The notes below the pieces were generated by a model. It was given only the letters and a program-made list of their open reading frames with translations. It was not told the origin of the DNA and searched no databases. Below, one piece after another: positions 53,315 to 61,736 of a stretch of 64,000 nucleotides of DNA (positions are counted from its first letter, which is position 1; the number at the start of each line of letters is the position of its first letter). Location of the stretch: positions 590,778 to 654,777 of the forward strand of contig NZ_NIHE01000002.1 in assembly GCF_002806995.1 (NCBI RefSeq). Direction: 5' to 3'. Position numbers and translations under genes: made by a program. The stretch is from Confluentibacter lentus (lineage in GTDB: Bacteria; Bacteroidota; Bacteroidia; Flavobacteriales; Flavobacteriaceae).

Positions 53315-53386
53315 ACCATAACATAAGTAGGTTAAGTTCATGGTAGATTTGGGGCAAAAAAGGTGAACGTCTGTTCACCTTTTTTA
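53315..53386 (+). ncRNA. Small structured RNA, copy 2, ending in its own terminator
   Basis: The first 49 bases match copy 1 except for one A fewer in the A-run. The terminator stem is AGGTGAAC-GTCT-GTTCACCT: the G-U pair of copy 1 has become A-U, so pairing is preserved while sequence changed. A TATATTTG box at about 53302-53310 just upstream matches the Bacteroidota -7 element, supporting independent transcription of this copy. Confidence 0.65.
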
Positions 53387-53403
53387 TTTTACATAAGTTA
53401 ACC

Positions 53404-53446
53404 CAAAAAAAAAGCGTCTAGAATGTTTAAATCTAGACACTTTTTT
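53404..53446 (-). terminator. Terminator of the superoxide dismutase gene
   Basis: GTCTAGA (53416-53422) pairs with TCTAGAC (53432-53438) around a 9-base loop, with flanking A and T runs on both sides (nine A at 53405-53413). It lies 16 bases beyond the sod stop and can also stop plus-strand transcripts from the small RNA side. Confidence 0.75.
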
Positions 53447-53461
53447 AATTTTTAAAAAAAT

Positions 53462-54070
53462 TTATTTTGCTTTTGCGAAACGTCTTTCAACTTCGTTCCA
53501 GTTTATTACATTAAAAAATGCAGAAATATAATCTGGGCGACGGTTTTGATAATTTAAATAGTAAGCGTGTTCCCAAACATCCAATCCTAAAATTGGGGTT
53601 CCACCACAACCAATACCTGGCATTAATGGATTATCTTGATTTGCTGATGAACAAACTTCAACTTTACCACCTTTGTGTACACATAGCCATGCCCAACCAG
53701 ATCCAAAACGTGTTGCAGCAGCTTTACTAAAAGCCTCTTTAAAAGCATCTACCGAACCATAAGCAGCTATGATAGCATCTTTTAATTCGCCAGATAAATA
53801 TCCTTTATTCTCAGGACTCATAACATCCCAAAATAAATTGTGATTATAAAATCCACCGCCATTATTTCTAACCGCAGCATTATTCATATCTAAATTTATA
53901 AGGATGTTTTCAATGGTTTTTCCCTTTAAATCTGTTCCTTCAATAGCTGCGTTTAAATTGTTTGTATAAGCTTGGTGATGTTTTGTATGGTGTATTTCCA
54001 TAGTACGAGCATCAATATGTGGTTCTAGGGCATCATATGCATATCCTAATTTCGGTAATTCGAAAGCCAT
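53462..54070 (-). CDS. Superoxide dismutase (Fe/Mn)
   Basis: This 202-residue cytoplasmic enzyme converts superoxide to oxygen and hydrogen peroxide. Metal-site stretches are [44 protein letters not shown] and the signature [19 protein letters not shown]. Fe versus Mn preference cannot be settled by eye. A TAAATTTG box on the minus strand upstream fits the Bacteroidota -7 element. It is divergent from the AddA-like gene. Confidence 0.95.
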   Translation of the reverse strand: MAFELPKLGYAYDALEPHIDARTMEIHHTKHHQAYTNNLNAAIEGTDLKGKTIENILINLDMNNAAVRNNGGGFYNHNLFWDVMSPENKGYLSGELKDAIIAAYGSVDAFKEAFSKAAATRFGSGWAWLCVHKGGKVEVCSSANQDNPLMPGIGCGGTPILGLDVWEHAYYLNYQNRRPDYISAFFNVINWNEVERRFAKAK

Positions 54071-54194
54071 AATTTTTAGTTTTTATATATTAATATTTGT
54101 TTTCATCAAATTTAAGGATAAATCGCATCAATTAAAAATAATTAATAGTTATCAAATCATTGATAGTTTTTATATTGTATCAAAATTCCTTTTA

Positions 54195-57100
54195 ATGAAC
54201 GCATTAAATTATTTTAATATTTATAATGCATCCGCTGGTAGCGGAAAAACATTTACGCTTGTTAAGGAGTATTTGAAAATCCTTTTTGCTTCGAATAACC
54301 CAAATTATTTTAAAAATATTTTAGCAATAACCTTTACAAATAAGGCGGTTGCCGAAATGAAGGAACGTATTATAGAAACGTTGGTGAAATTTTCTGAAGA
54401 AAGCATTTTAACAAGCTCCAACAGCATGTTTAATAGTATTTGTGATGAACTTAATATACAACCCATTGAACTTCATAAAAAATCTGAAAAATTATTAAAT
54501 ACCATCATCCATAATTATGCGGCTTTTGATATTTCAACTATTGATGGATTTACCCATAAACTGATTAGAACCTTTGCCTACGATTTAAAATTGCCGTTGA
54601 ATTTTGAAGTGGAACTCGACCAAGATGCGTTGTTAAATGAAGCTGTTGATAGTTTGATTGCTAAAGCGGGAACTGATAAAGCTTTGACAAAGGTTTTGGT
54701 AGATTTTGCAATTGAAAAAGCAGACGATGATAAAAGTTGGGATGTGTCTTATGATTTTAATAAGATCGCCAAATTATTGGTCAATGAAAATGATATCCCA
54801 TTTATTGAAACTTTAAAGGATAAAACCTTAGAAGATTTTAATGCACTTAAAATTATATTAAGGGAAAAAATAAAACATGCCGAAAACACTATTGTTAAAA
54901 ATGCCAAAAGCGTTTTAACATTCATTGAAGAGGCAGGGTTAGAACATTCAGATTTTTCAAGAGGTACACTGCCAAATCATTTTAAAAAAGCTTCTGAGTT
55001 AAATTTAGACAGTTTATACGGTAACAATCTTGAAAAGAATATTGAAGAACGAACAGGCATTTACACAAAAACTTTAAATCCCGATTTAGCAAGCATTATT
55101 GATTCCATATTGCCACAAATTGAAGCATATTATAAAACCATAAAAACATTTGTTTTTCATCTTAAATTCTTAAAAAACTTTTATAGAAACATCACGCCAT
55201 TATCGGTTTTAAATGCTATAAATAATGAATTAACCACTCTAAAAACAGACCAAAACAAACTGCTTATTTCAGAATTTAATAACATTATAAGTCATGAAAT
55301 AAAAAACCAACCAACTCCTTTTATTTACGAACGTATTGGCGAAAAGTTCAAACATTATTTCATTGATGAATTTCAAGATACCTCCCAATTGCAATGGGAA
55401 AATTTGATTCCGCTTATAGATAATGCTCTTTCAACTGAAAGTGGAACGGCGATGTTGGTTGGTGATGCTAAACAAGCTATTTACCGTTGGCGTGGCGGTA
55501 AGGCGGAACAGTTCATCGATTTGTTCAACAGAAAATCAATCCCTTTTGTCATCGAACAAAATATAAAAAACTTAACCTCTAATTACAGAAGTTTTAAAGA
55601 CATTGTAGATTTTAACAACAATTTCTTTAAATATCTATCTGATGTTGTTTTTACTAAAAAAGAATACCAAAACCTATACGAAAGCGCCCATCAAAACACG
55701 TTTTTAGAAGATGCAGGTTATGTTGAACTATCATTTTTGGATATTGGAAAAGATGATGATAGAGACGATATGTTTTCAGAAAATGTTTTAAAAACCATCC
55801 AGAAATGTCTGGAAAATGGATTTACTTTGGAAGACATTTGCATTTTGGTTCGCAAGAAAAAAGAAGGTGTTGCTATTGCCAATTATTTGAGTCAGCATCA
55901 TATCCCTATCATTTCTTCAGAAACCTTATTGATTTACAATGCCCCCGAAGTTATTTTTGTAAATAATGTTTTATCGCTTTTAATTCAGCCAAAAAACAGT
56001 GAGGTTAAAATAGCTATTTTAAATTATTTAGCTTCTTTATTTGAAGTTGAGAATAAGCATGAGTTTTTTTGTAATCATTTAAATTTATCACTTGCGCAAT
56101 TATTCAAAAGTTTTGAAACTTTTGATGTTTATATAAGTAATAATTATTTATTACAACTTCCATTGTTTGATTCGGTTGAAACTATTTTTAGAAGTTTCAA
56201 TTTGGTTAAAACCAGTAACGCTTATGTTCAGTTTTATTTAGATGTTGTTTTAGAGTTTTCAGGAAAAAAAGGTTCTGATATTGCTGGGTTTTTAGATTAT
56301 TTTGATAAGAAAAAAGAAACGTTGAGCATTGTGTCTCCTAAAGGACAAAATGCGATTCAAATAATGACCATTCATAAATCGAAAGGTTTAGAGTTTCCTG
56401 TTGTTATTTTTCCTTATGCCGATTTGGATATTTATTATGAAAAAGAGCCTAAAGAATGGTTTCCTATAAACAAAGAAACGTACAACGGTTTTTCACATAC
56501 ATTGCTTAACTTCAATAAAGATTTTGAGAATTTTGATAGAGTCGGAATTGATATTTTTAATAATCATACCTCCGAGCAGGAACTTGATAATATCAATCTG
56601 CTTTACGTAACCTTAACTCGTGCTATTGAACAGTTATATATTATTTCAACAAAAAACACCTCTTCAAAAAAAGAAGTGAATGATAAAAAGTATTCAGGAT
56701 TATTTATTAGCTATCTTGAACATATAGGTATTTGGAAGGATTCACAATCCGTCTGTTCTTTTGGGAATCCAAAATCCTCAGAATCAAAGAAAATTAGATT
56801 AGGCTCAAAAGAGAATATTATTCAGAATTCATTTATTTCAACGTCTAAAGAAATCCATAATATAAAAGTGGTTACGAAATCTGGTTATTTATGGGACACC
56901 AACCAACAGGAAGCCATTGAAAAAGGAAATCTTATCCATAACATGATGTCTTTCGTAAAAACTAAGGAAGATATTGATTTTGTTGTAAATGATTTTATTG
57001 ATGCTTCCTTGATAAACAACAAGCAGGCTATCGTTTTAAAAGAGAAAATTGTTGAAATTGTTAATCATCCGTTACTTAAATCATACTATGATAATGACTT

Positions 57101-57338
57101 GAAAATATTTAATGAACGGGACATTATAAGCAAACAAGGTGTCATTTTAAGGCCCGATAGAATTGTTGTAAATTCCAAAAATGAAGTAGTCATTATTGAT
57201 TATAAGTCTGGGCTAGAAAATAAAAAACACAAGCAACAATTACAATCTTACCAAGATGTGCTTGAAGACATGAGCCTGAAAATCACTAATAAAATACTTG
57301 TTTACATAAACGATACTATTCTTGTAAGAATTATTTAG
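54195..57338 (+). CDS. UvrD-family helicase-nuclease (AddA-like)
   Basis: This 1047-residue SF1 helicase has Walker A NASAGSGKTFTLV (K18), motif Ia ITFTNKAVAEMKERI, motif II HYFIDEFQDTSQLQW, motif III VGDAKQAIYRWRGGKAEQF, motif IV-like LTSNYRS, and motif V/VI MTIHKSKGLEFPVVIFPY and LLYVTLTRAIEQLYI. The C-terminus has a RecB-type nuclease (RPDRIVVNSKNEVVIIDYKSG, with the D and K of the PD-(D/E)XK core). With the nuclease encoded at 58971 it should form an AddAB-type double-strand-break repair complex, although ompA separates the two genes. Confidence 0.92.
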   Translation: MNALNYFNIYNASAGSGKTFTLVKEYLKILFASNNPNYFKNILAITFTNKAVAEMKERIIETLVKFSEESILTSSNSMFNSICDELNIQPIELHKKSEKLLNTIIHNYAAFDISTIDGFTHKLIRTFAYDLKLPLNFEVELDQDALLNEAVDSLIAKAGTDKALTKVLVDFAIEKADDDKSWDVSYDFNKIAKLLVNENDIPFIETLKDKTLEDFNALKIILREKIKHAENTIVKNAKSVLTFIEEAGLEHSDFSRGTLPNHFKKASELNLDSLYGNNLEKNIEERTGIYTKTLNPDLASIIDSILPQIEAYYKTIKTFVFHLKFLKNFYRNITPLSVLNAINNELTTLKTDQNKLLISEFNNIISHEIKNQPTPFIYERIGEKFKHYFIDEFQDTSQLQWENLIPLIDNALSTESGTAMLVGDAKQAIYRWRGGKAEQFIDLFNRKSIPFVIEQNIKNLTSNYRSFKDIVDFNNNFFKYLSDVVFTKKEYQNLYESAHQNTFLEDAGYVELSFLDIGKDDDRDDMFSENVLKTIQKCLENGFTLEDICILVRKKKEGVAIANYLSQHHIPIISSETLLIYNAPEVIFVNNVLSLLIQPKNSEVKIAILNYLASLFEVENKHEFFCNHLNLSLAQLFKSFETFDVYISNNYLLQLPLFDSVETIFRSFNLVKTSNAYVQFYLDVVLEFSGKKGSDIAGFLDYFDKKKETLSIVSPKGQNAIQIMTIHKSKGLEFPVVIFPYADLDIYYEKEPKEWFPINKETYNGFSHTLLNFNKDFENFDRVGIDIFNNHTSEQELDNINLLYVTLTRAIEQLYIISTKNTSSKKEVNDKKYSGLFISYLEHIGIWKDSQSVCSFGNPKSSESKKIRLGSKENIIQNSFISTSKEIHNIKVVTKSGYLWDTNQQEAIEKGNLIHNMMSFVKTKEDIDFVVNDFIDASLINNKQAIVLKEKIVEIVNHPLLKSYYDNDLKIFNERDIISKQGVILRPDRIVVNSKNEVVIIDYKSGLENKKHKQQLQSYQDVLEDMSLKITNKILVYINDTILVRII

Positions 57339-57455
57339 CGATAATATTATAGATTCTGTAAGACTAATTGACTGTTTTTTTTGCTCTCAATTTGATAAAT
57401 TCATCTTCAAATGGGCATAAATAATATAAAATCATCATTTTTTTATATATTTGTC

Positions 57456-57486
57456 TTTGTTAATAACATTTAACAACTTACTTTTG
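57456..57486 (+). promoter_or_regulatory. Bacteroidota consensus promoter of ompA
   Basis: TTTG (57456-57459) and TACTTTTG (57479-57486, consensus TAnnTTTG) are separated by 19 bases, an exact fit. The predicted start of transcription is about 25-30 bases before the ATG at 57521. The consensus match agrees with the high expression expected of an abundant OmpA. Confidence 0.75.
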
Positions 57487-57520
57487 TTTCAATTAACACT
57501 TAAAATTAAACTTTTTGAAT

Positions 57521-58897
57521 ATGAAAAATCTTAGCCGATTATTATTAGCTATGTTACTGGTATTTTTTATTAGTAACTCTTACGCACAAGACAAAAATAA
57601 CCCATGGCAAATTTTTATTGGGGCAAATGCAGTAGATGCATATCCTTCTGGAGATGGAGGTTTATTTAGTGAAACTTTTGGTGATGAATATTTTAATGTT
57701 GAAGACCATTGGAATATTTTACCATCATTATCTACAATAACTGTATCTAAATATTTAGGTAATGGTTTCTCATTAGGAGTTGGTGGGTCTATAAACAAAA
57801 TTACTAAATGGGGTGATATAAGTACTGGTCCAGATACAACAAACGAAGTTTCTGATTTATCTTACTATGCTGTTGATGGTATAATTAAATACAATTTCTT
57901 AGAAGGAACTGTTTTAGATCCTTATTTAGGAGTTGGTGGTGGTTACACTTGGATTGACGATATTGGAGCTGGTACCGTTAACGGATCAGTAGGTTTAAAT
58001 ATTTGGTTTAGCGAAAACATTGGTTTAACGCTTCAAACTTCTTACAAACATGCATTTGAAGATTATTTACAAACACATTTCCAACATTCAGCTGGTATCT
58101 CTATCAAATTTGGCGGCGTTGACACTGATGGTGATGGCATATTTGACAAAGACGATGCTTGTCCAGATGTTGCTGGTATAGCTGCATTTAATGGTTGTCC
58201 TGATACTGACGGTGATGGTATTGAAGATAGCAAAGATTCTTGTCCAAATGAAGCTGGTTTAGCTGAATTTAATGGTTGTCCTGATACCGACGGTGATGGT
58301 GTTGCTGATAAAGATGATAAATGTCCAACTGTTGCTGGTTTAAAAGCTTTAGCAGGTTGTCCAGATGCTGATGGTGATGGTGTAACTGATGGTGATGATA
58401 AATGTCCTAATGTTGCTGGTCCAGCTGCTAACGGTGGTTGTCCTTGGCCAGATAAAGATGGTGACGGTGTTTTAGATAAAGATGATAAATGTCCAGATGT
58501 TAAAGGTACTGTTGCAAACAATGGTTGTCCAGAAGTTTCTGAAGAAGTTCAAAAAACATTGAATGCTTACGCTAAAACAATCTTGTTTGATACTGGTAAA
58601 TCAACTATCAAAACACAATCTGAAGCTGTATTGGCTGATATCGTTAAAATACTTAATGAGTACCCAACTGCTAAATTTACGGTAGAAGGCCACACTGATA
58701 GTGTTGGTAGCGATAAATTAAACCAAACATTATCAGAGTCTAGAGCATTATCTGTTAAAGACTACTTAACTAGTCATGGTGTTGATCCATTTAGACTTTC
58801 ATCTAAAGGTTATGGTGAAGCGAACCCAATCGATACTAACAATACTGCTAAAGGTAGAGCTAACAACAGACGTGTTGAAATTAACTTAGTAAAATAA
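57521..58897 (+). CDS. OmpA-family outer membrane protein with thrombospondin type 3 repeats
   Basis: This 458-residue protein starts at ATG 57521; an in-frame TTG two codons upstream (57515) is not needed. It has a signal peptide (to NSYAQ), an N-terminal eight-stranded OmpA-like barrel (to about 195), a series of calcium-binding TSP3 repeats ([19 protein letters not shown] and similar, about 200-335) and a C-terminal OmpA peptidoglycan-binding domain ([54 protein letters not shown]). It anchors the outer membrane to the wall. Codon choice is more uniform (many GGT, GCT, GAT) than in neighbours, as in highly expressed genes. Confidence 0.95.
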   Translation: MKNLSRLLLAMLLVFFISNSYAQDKNNPWQIFIGANAVDAYPSGDGGLFSETFGDEYFNVEDHWNILPSLSTITVSKYLGNGFSLGVGGSINKITKWGDISTGPDTTNEVSDLSYYAVDGIIKYNFLEGTVLDPYLGVGGGYTWIDDIGAGTVNGSVGLNIWFSENIGLTLQTSYKHAFEDYLQTHFQHSAGISIKFGGVDTDGDGIFDKDDACPDVAGIAAFNGCPDTDGDGIEDSKDSCPNEAGLAEFNGCPDTDGDGVADKDDKCPTVAGLKALAGCPDADGDGVTDGDDKCPNVAGPAANGGCPWPDKDGDGVLDKDDKCPDVKGTVANNGCPEVSEEVQKTLNAYAKTILFDTGKSTIKTQSEAVLADIVKILNEYPTAKFTVEGHTDSVGSDKLNQTLSESRALSVKDYLTSHGVDPFRLSSKGYGEANPIDTNNTAKGRANNRRVEINLVK

Positions 58898-58929
58898 AAT
58901 TAAGTTAAAAACAATAAATAAGTTTTATA

Positions 58930-58957
58930 AAAACGCTTCGGATATCCGAAGCGTTTT
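58930..58957 (+). terminator. Terminator of ompA
   Basis: A near-perfect palindrome, AAACGCTTCGGAT joined to ATCCGAAGCGTTT (58931-58956), is followed by a T-run. It lies about 35 bases after the ompA stop and 14 bases before the next gene. Confidence 0.88.
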
Positions 58958-58970
58958 TTATTTTTATAAC

Positions 58971-61736
58971 ATGGCAACTTTCATTTTTGATGTATTAAAA
59001 GATTTAAAAAATCAGAATATAAATCTTTCAGAATTAACCTTTGTTTTACCAAGTAAACGGGCTGGATTATTTTTAAAACATCAGCTTCATAAAGTAAATG
59101 AACAAACTGCTTTTGCTCCTGCAATTATTAGTATTGAAGAATTTACTGAAGAACTATCGCAATTAAAAACTATTTCTAACACAGAACTTCTTTTTGAATT
59201 TTACAATGTTTATTGTTCTTTAACCAAGGATGAAGAAAAAGATTCGTTTGAAGTATTTTCAAAATGGGCACAAATTTTACTTCAAGATTTTAATGAAATA
59301 GACCGTTATTTAATTCCTCAAAAAAAAATATTCAATTATTTAAGCGCTATTCAAGATTTAAAGCATTGGTCATTGGAAGAGAATAAAACCGATTTCGTTA
59401 AAAAATATTTATCTTTTTGGAATAAACTTTATGATTACTATTTACATGTCTCACAACAACTCTTAAATAAAAAAATAGGATATCAAGGTCTTGTTTATAG
59501 AGAAGCTGTAGAAAATTTAGAATCTTACATTCAAAACAATTCTGAAAAGCAACATGTGTTTTTGGGGTTTAATGCGCTTAACACTTCCGAGGAAACCATC
59601 ATACAAGAATTACTTCAAAATAATTTAGCGAAAATCTACTGGGATATAGACGGTATTTTTATAGATAATCCCATTCATGATGCTGCCTTATTTACTAGAG
59701 AATATAAATTCAAATGGCATTACTATAAAAACAATCCGTTTCACTGGGTAACGAATAACTATTCCACAGAAAAAAATGTGTCTGTTTATGGCATTCCAAA
59801 GAATATCGGGCAAGCAAAACAGATTGGGTTTATATTGGATCATTTAAAAAAAGAAAAGAAGAACTTAGATAATACAGCGGTTGTCTTGGGTGATGAACAT
59901 TTACTTATTCCTGTTTTAAATTCATTGCCAGAGGACATAGATGCGTTAAATATCACGATGGGTTTTCCGTTAAAATCCATTCCATTGGCATCGCTGTTTG
60001 AAGAACTGTTCCATATTCATAAAAAAGCATCGAGTTCCTTTTACTTCAAAGATGTTGTTAATATTATTTCACATCCATTTATAAGGCCTTTATTTTATGT
60101 GAATGATTTGGATTATGCATCTGAAATCATAGATACAATTCATGAAAATAATTTAATTTATATTTCAATAGAGCGATTAAAAAGCCTTTCAAATACAAAT
60201 GAGGATTTTATAGATCTACTATTTTCTAATTGGAATACGATTGATTCCATACTTAAAAATTGTTCGCAATTAATATTAACTATCAAAAACACGTTAGATA
60301 AAAATAAAGCCTCAAACTTGCTTACTTTAGAGTATTTGTATCGCTTTAATGTATTATTTAATGAGTTGTCTCTATTAAACTTAAGATACAATCACATTAA
60401 AACCATTCAAACGTTACATGGCGTTTATAAAGAACTATTAAACTCTGAAACCTTGGATTTTCAGGGAGAGCCTTTGCAAGGTCTTCAAATTATGGGCATG
60501 CTGGAATCCCGGGCTTTGGATTTTGAAACCGTTATTATTTCATCTGTAAATGAAGGCATTCTTCCGTCAGGAAAAAGCAATAATTCGTTCATTCCTTTTG
60601 ATGTTAAATTAGAAAATAAGTTGCCTACTTATAAAGAAAAAGATGCGGTTTACACCTATCACTTTTACAGACTCTTACAACGTGCCAAGAACATATATAT
60701 ATTATACAACACAGAAGCAGATATTTTAACTGGTGGAGAAAAAAGCCGATTTATAACGCAGTTGGAATTGGAAGGCATCCATAAAATAAATCATCAAATT
60801 ATTACGCCCTATGTGCCAATTATAGGAAAAGAATTGATTAAAGTTTCTAAAAATAATGATATTATTGAAAAACTGATTAAAGTATCTGAAAAAGGATTTT
60901 CACCTTCGTCGTTAACCAATTATATTAGAAACCCTATTGATTTTTACAATCAAAAAATATTAGGTATTCAAGAGTATGAAGATGCCGAAGAAACCGTTGC
61001 CGCCAATACTTTAGGAACGGTTGTTCATAATACCCTAGAGGATTTTTATAAGCCTTTAATCGGTTCTTATTTGACTGTTGATGTATTAACAAAATTAAAA
61101 TCCCAAATTCAGGAAACGGTTACAAATCACTTTAAAAATGTTTATAAAGAAGGTGATATCACCAAAGGTAAAAACCTAATCATTTTTGAAATTGCCAAAC
61201 GTTATGTTTCTAATATTTTGGATTTGGAAACAGCCGATTTAAAAGTAGGAAATACTATAAAAATAATAGCCGTTGAAGCTAATAACAGGGTTTTAATTGA
61301 CATTCCAGAACTCCATTTTCCAATAAATCTTACTGGAAAAGTAGATCGTGTTGACGAGTATAATGGAATAACCAGAATTATTGATTATAAAACAGGAAAT
61401 GTGCAACAAAACCAAGTTGAAATTGTTAATTGGGAAGATTTGACCACCGATTATGATACATACAGCAAAAGCTTTCAAATACTATCTTATGCCTACATGA
61501 TGTTACTTTCTGGAGAAATAAAACTTCCTATTGAAGCAGGTATAATCTCATTTAAAAATTTAAATTCTGGCTTTTTGAAGTTTGCAAAAAAGGATAAATC
61601 TGGGAATGGCGCTAAAAAAGACTTTTTAATTGCACAAGACACTTTAAATGCTTTTCAAGAAGAGCTCAAAAAGCTCATTATTGAAATTTGCAACCCAACT
61701 ATAGATTTTGTAGAAAAGGACATTAAAAAGAATTAA
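58971..61736 (+). CDS. PD-(D/E)XK nuclease family protein (AddB-like)
   Basis: This 921-residue partner of the AddA-like protein has a helicase-like but degenerate N-terminus (LTFVLPSKRAGLFLKHQL, without a normal Walker A Lys motif) and a C-terminal RecB-type nuclease (GTVVHNTLEDFYKPL, GKVDRVDEYNGITRIIDYKTGNVQ). The D and K in IIDYKTG are catalytic. It should act in recombinational repair of DNA ends. Its stop overlaps the convergent sensor kinase gene by four bases. Confidence 0.9.
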   Translation: MATFIFDVLKDLKNQNINLSELTFVLPSKRAGLFLKHQLHKVNEQTAFAPAIISIEEFTEELSQLKTISNTELLFEFYNVYCSLTKDEEKDSFEVFSKWAQILLQDFNEIDRYLIPQKKIFNYLSAIQDLKHWSLEENKTDFVKKYLSFWNKLYDYYLHVSQQLLNKKIGYQGLVYREAVENLESYIQNNSEKQHVFLGFNALNTSEETIIQELLQNNLAKIYWDIDGIFIDNPIHDAALFTREYKFKWHYYKNNPFHWVTNNYSTEKNVSVYGIPKNIGQAKQIGFILDHLKKEKKNLDNTAVVLGDEHLLIPVLNSLPEDIDALNITMGFPLKSIPLASLFEELFHIHKKASSSFYFKDVVNIISHPFIRPLFYVNDLDYASEIIDTIHENNLIYISIERLKSLSNTNEDFIDLLFSNWNTIDSILKNCSQLILTIKNTLDKNKASNLLTLEYLYRFNVLFNELSLLNLRYNHIKTIQTLHGVYKELLNSETLDFQGEPLQGLQIMGMLESRALDFETVIISSVNEGILPSGKSNNSFIPFDVKLENKLPTYKEKDAVYTYHFYRLLQRAKNIYILYNTEADILTGGEKSRFITQLELEGIHKINHQIITPYVPIIGKELIKVSKNNDIIEKLIKVSEKGFSPSSLTNYIRNPIDFYNQKILGIQEYEDAEETVAANTLGTVVHNTLEDFYKPLIGSYLTVDVLTKLKSQIQETVTNHFKNVYKEGDITKGKNLIIFEIAKRYVSNILDLETADLKVGNTIKIIAVEANNRVLIDIPELHFPINLTGKVDRVDEYNGITRIIDYKTGNVQQNQVEIVNWEDLTTDYDTYSKSFQILSYAYMMLLSGEIKLPIEAGIISFKNLNSGFLKFAKKDKSGNGAKKDFLIAQDTLNAFQEELKKLIIEICNPTIDFVEKDIKKN

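Noticed and set aside
53101-53386. CRISPR-like repeats
   Set aside because: Only two units of about 72 bases exist, with a 142-base spacer and terminators in each; this does not fit a CRISPR array.
58063-58521. 152-codon open frame opposite the ompA calcium repeats
   Set aside because: The Pro/Ser-rich repeats mirror the TSP3 repeat DNA of the real gene on the plus strand.
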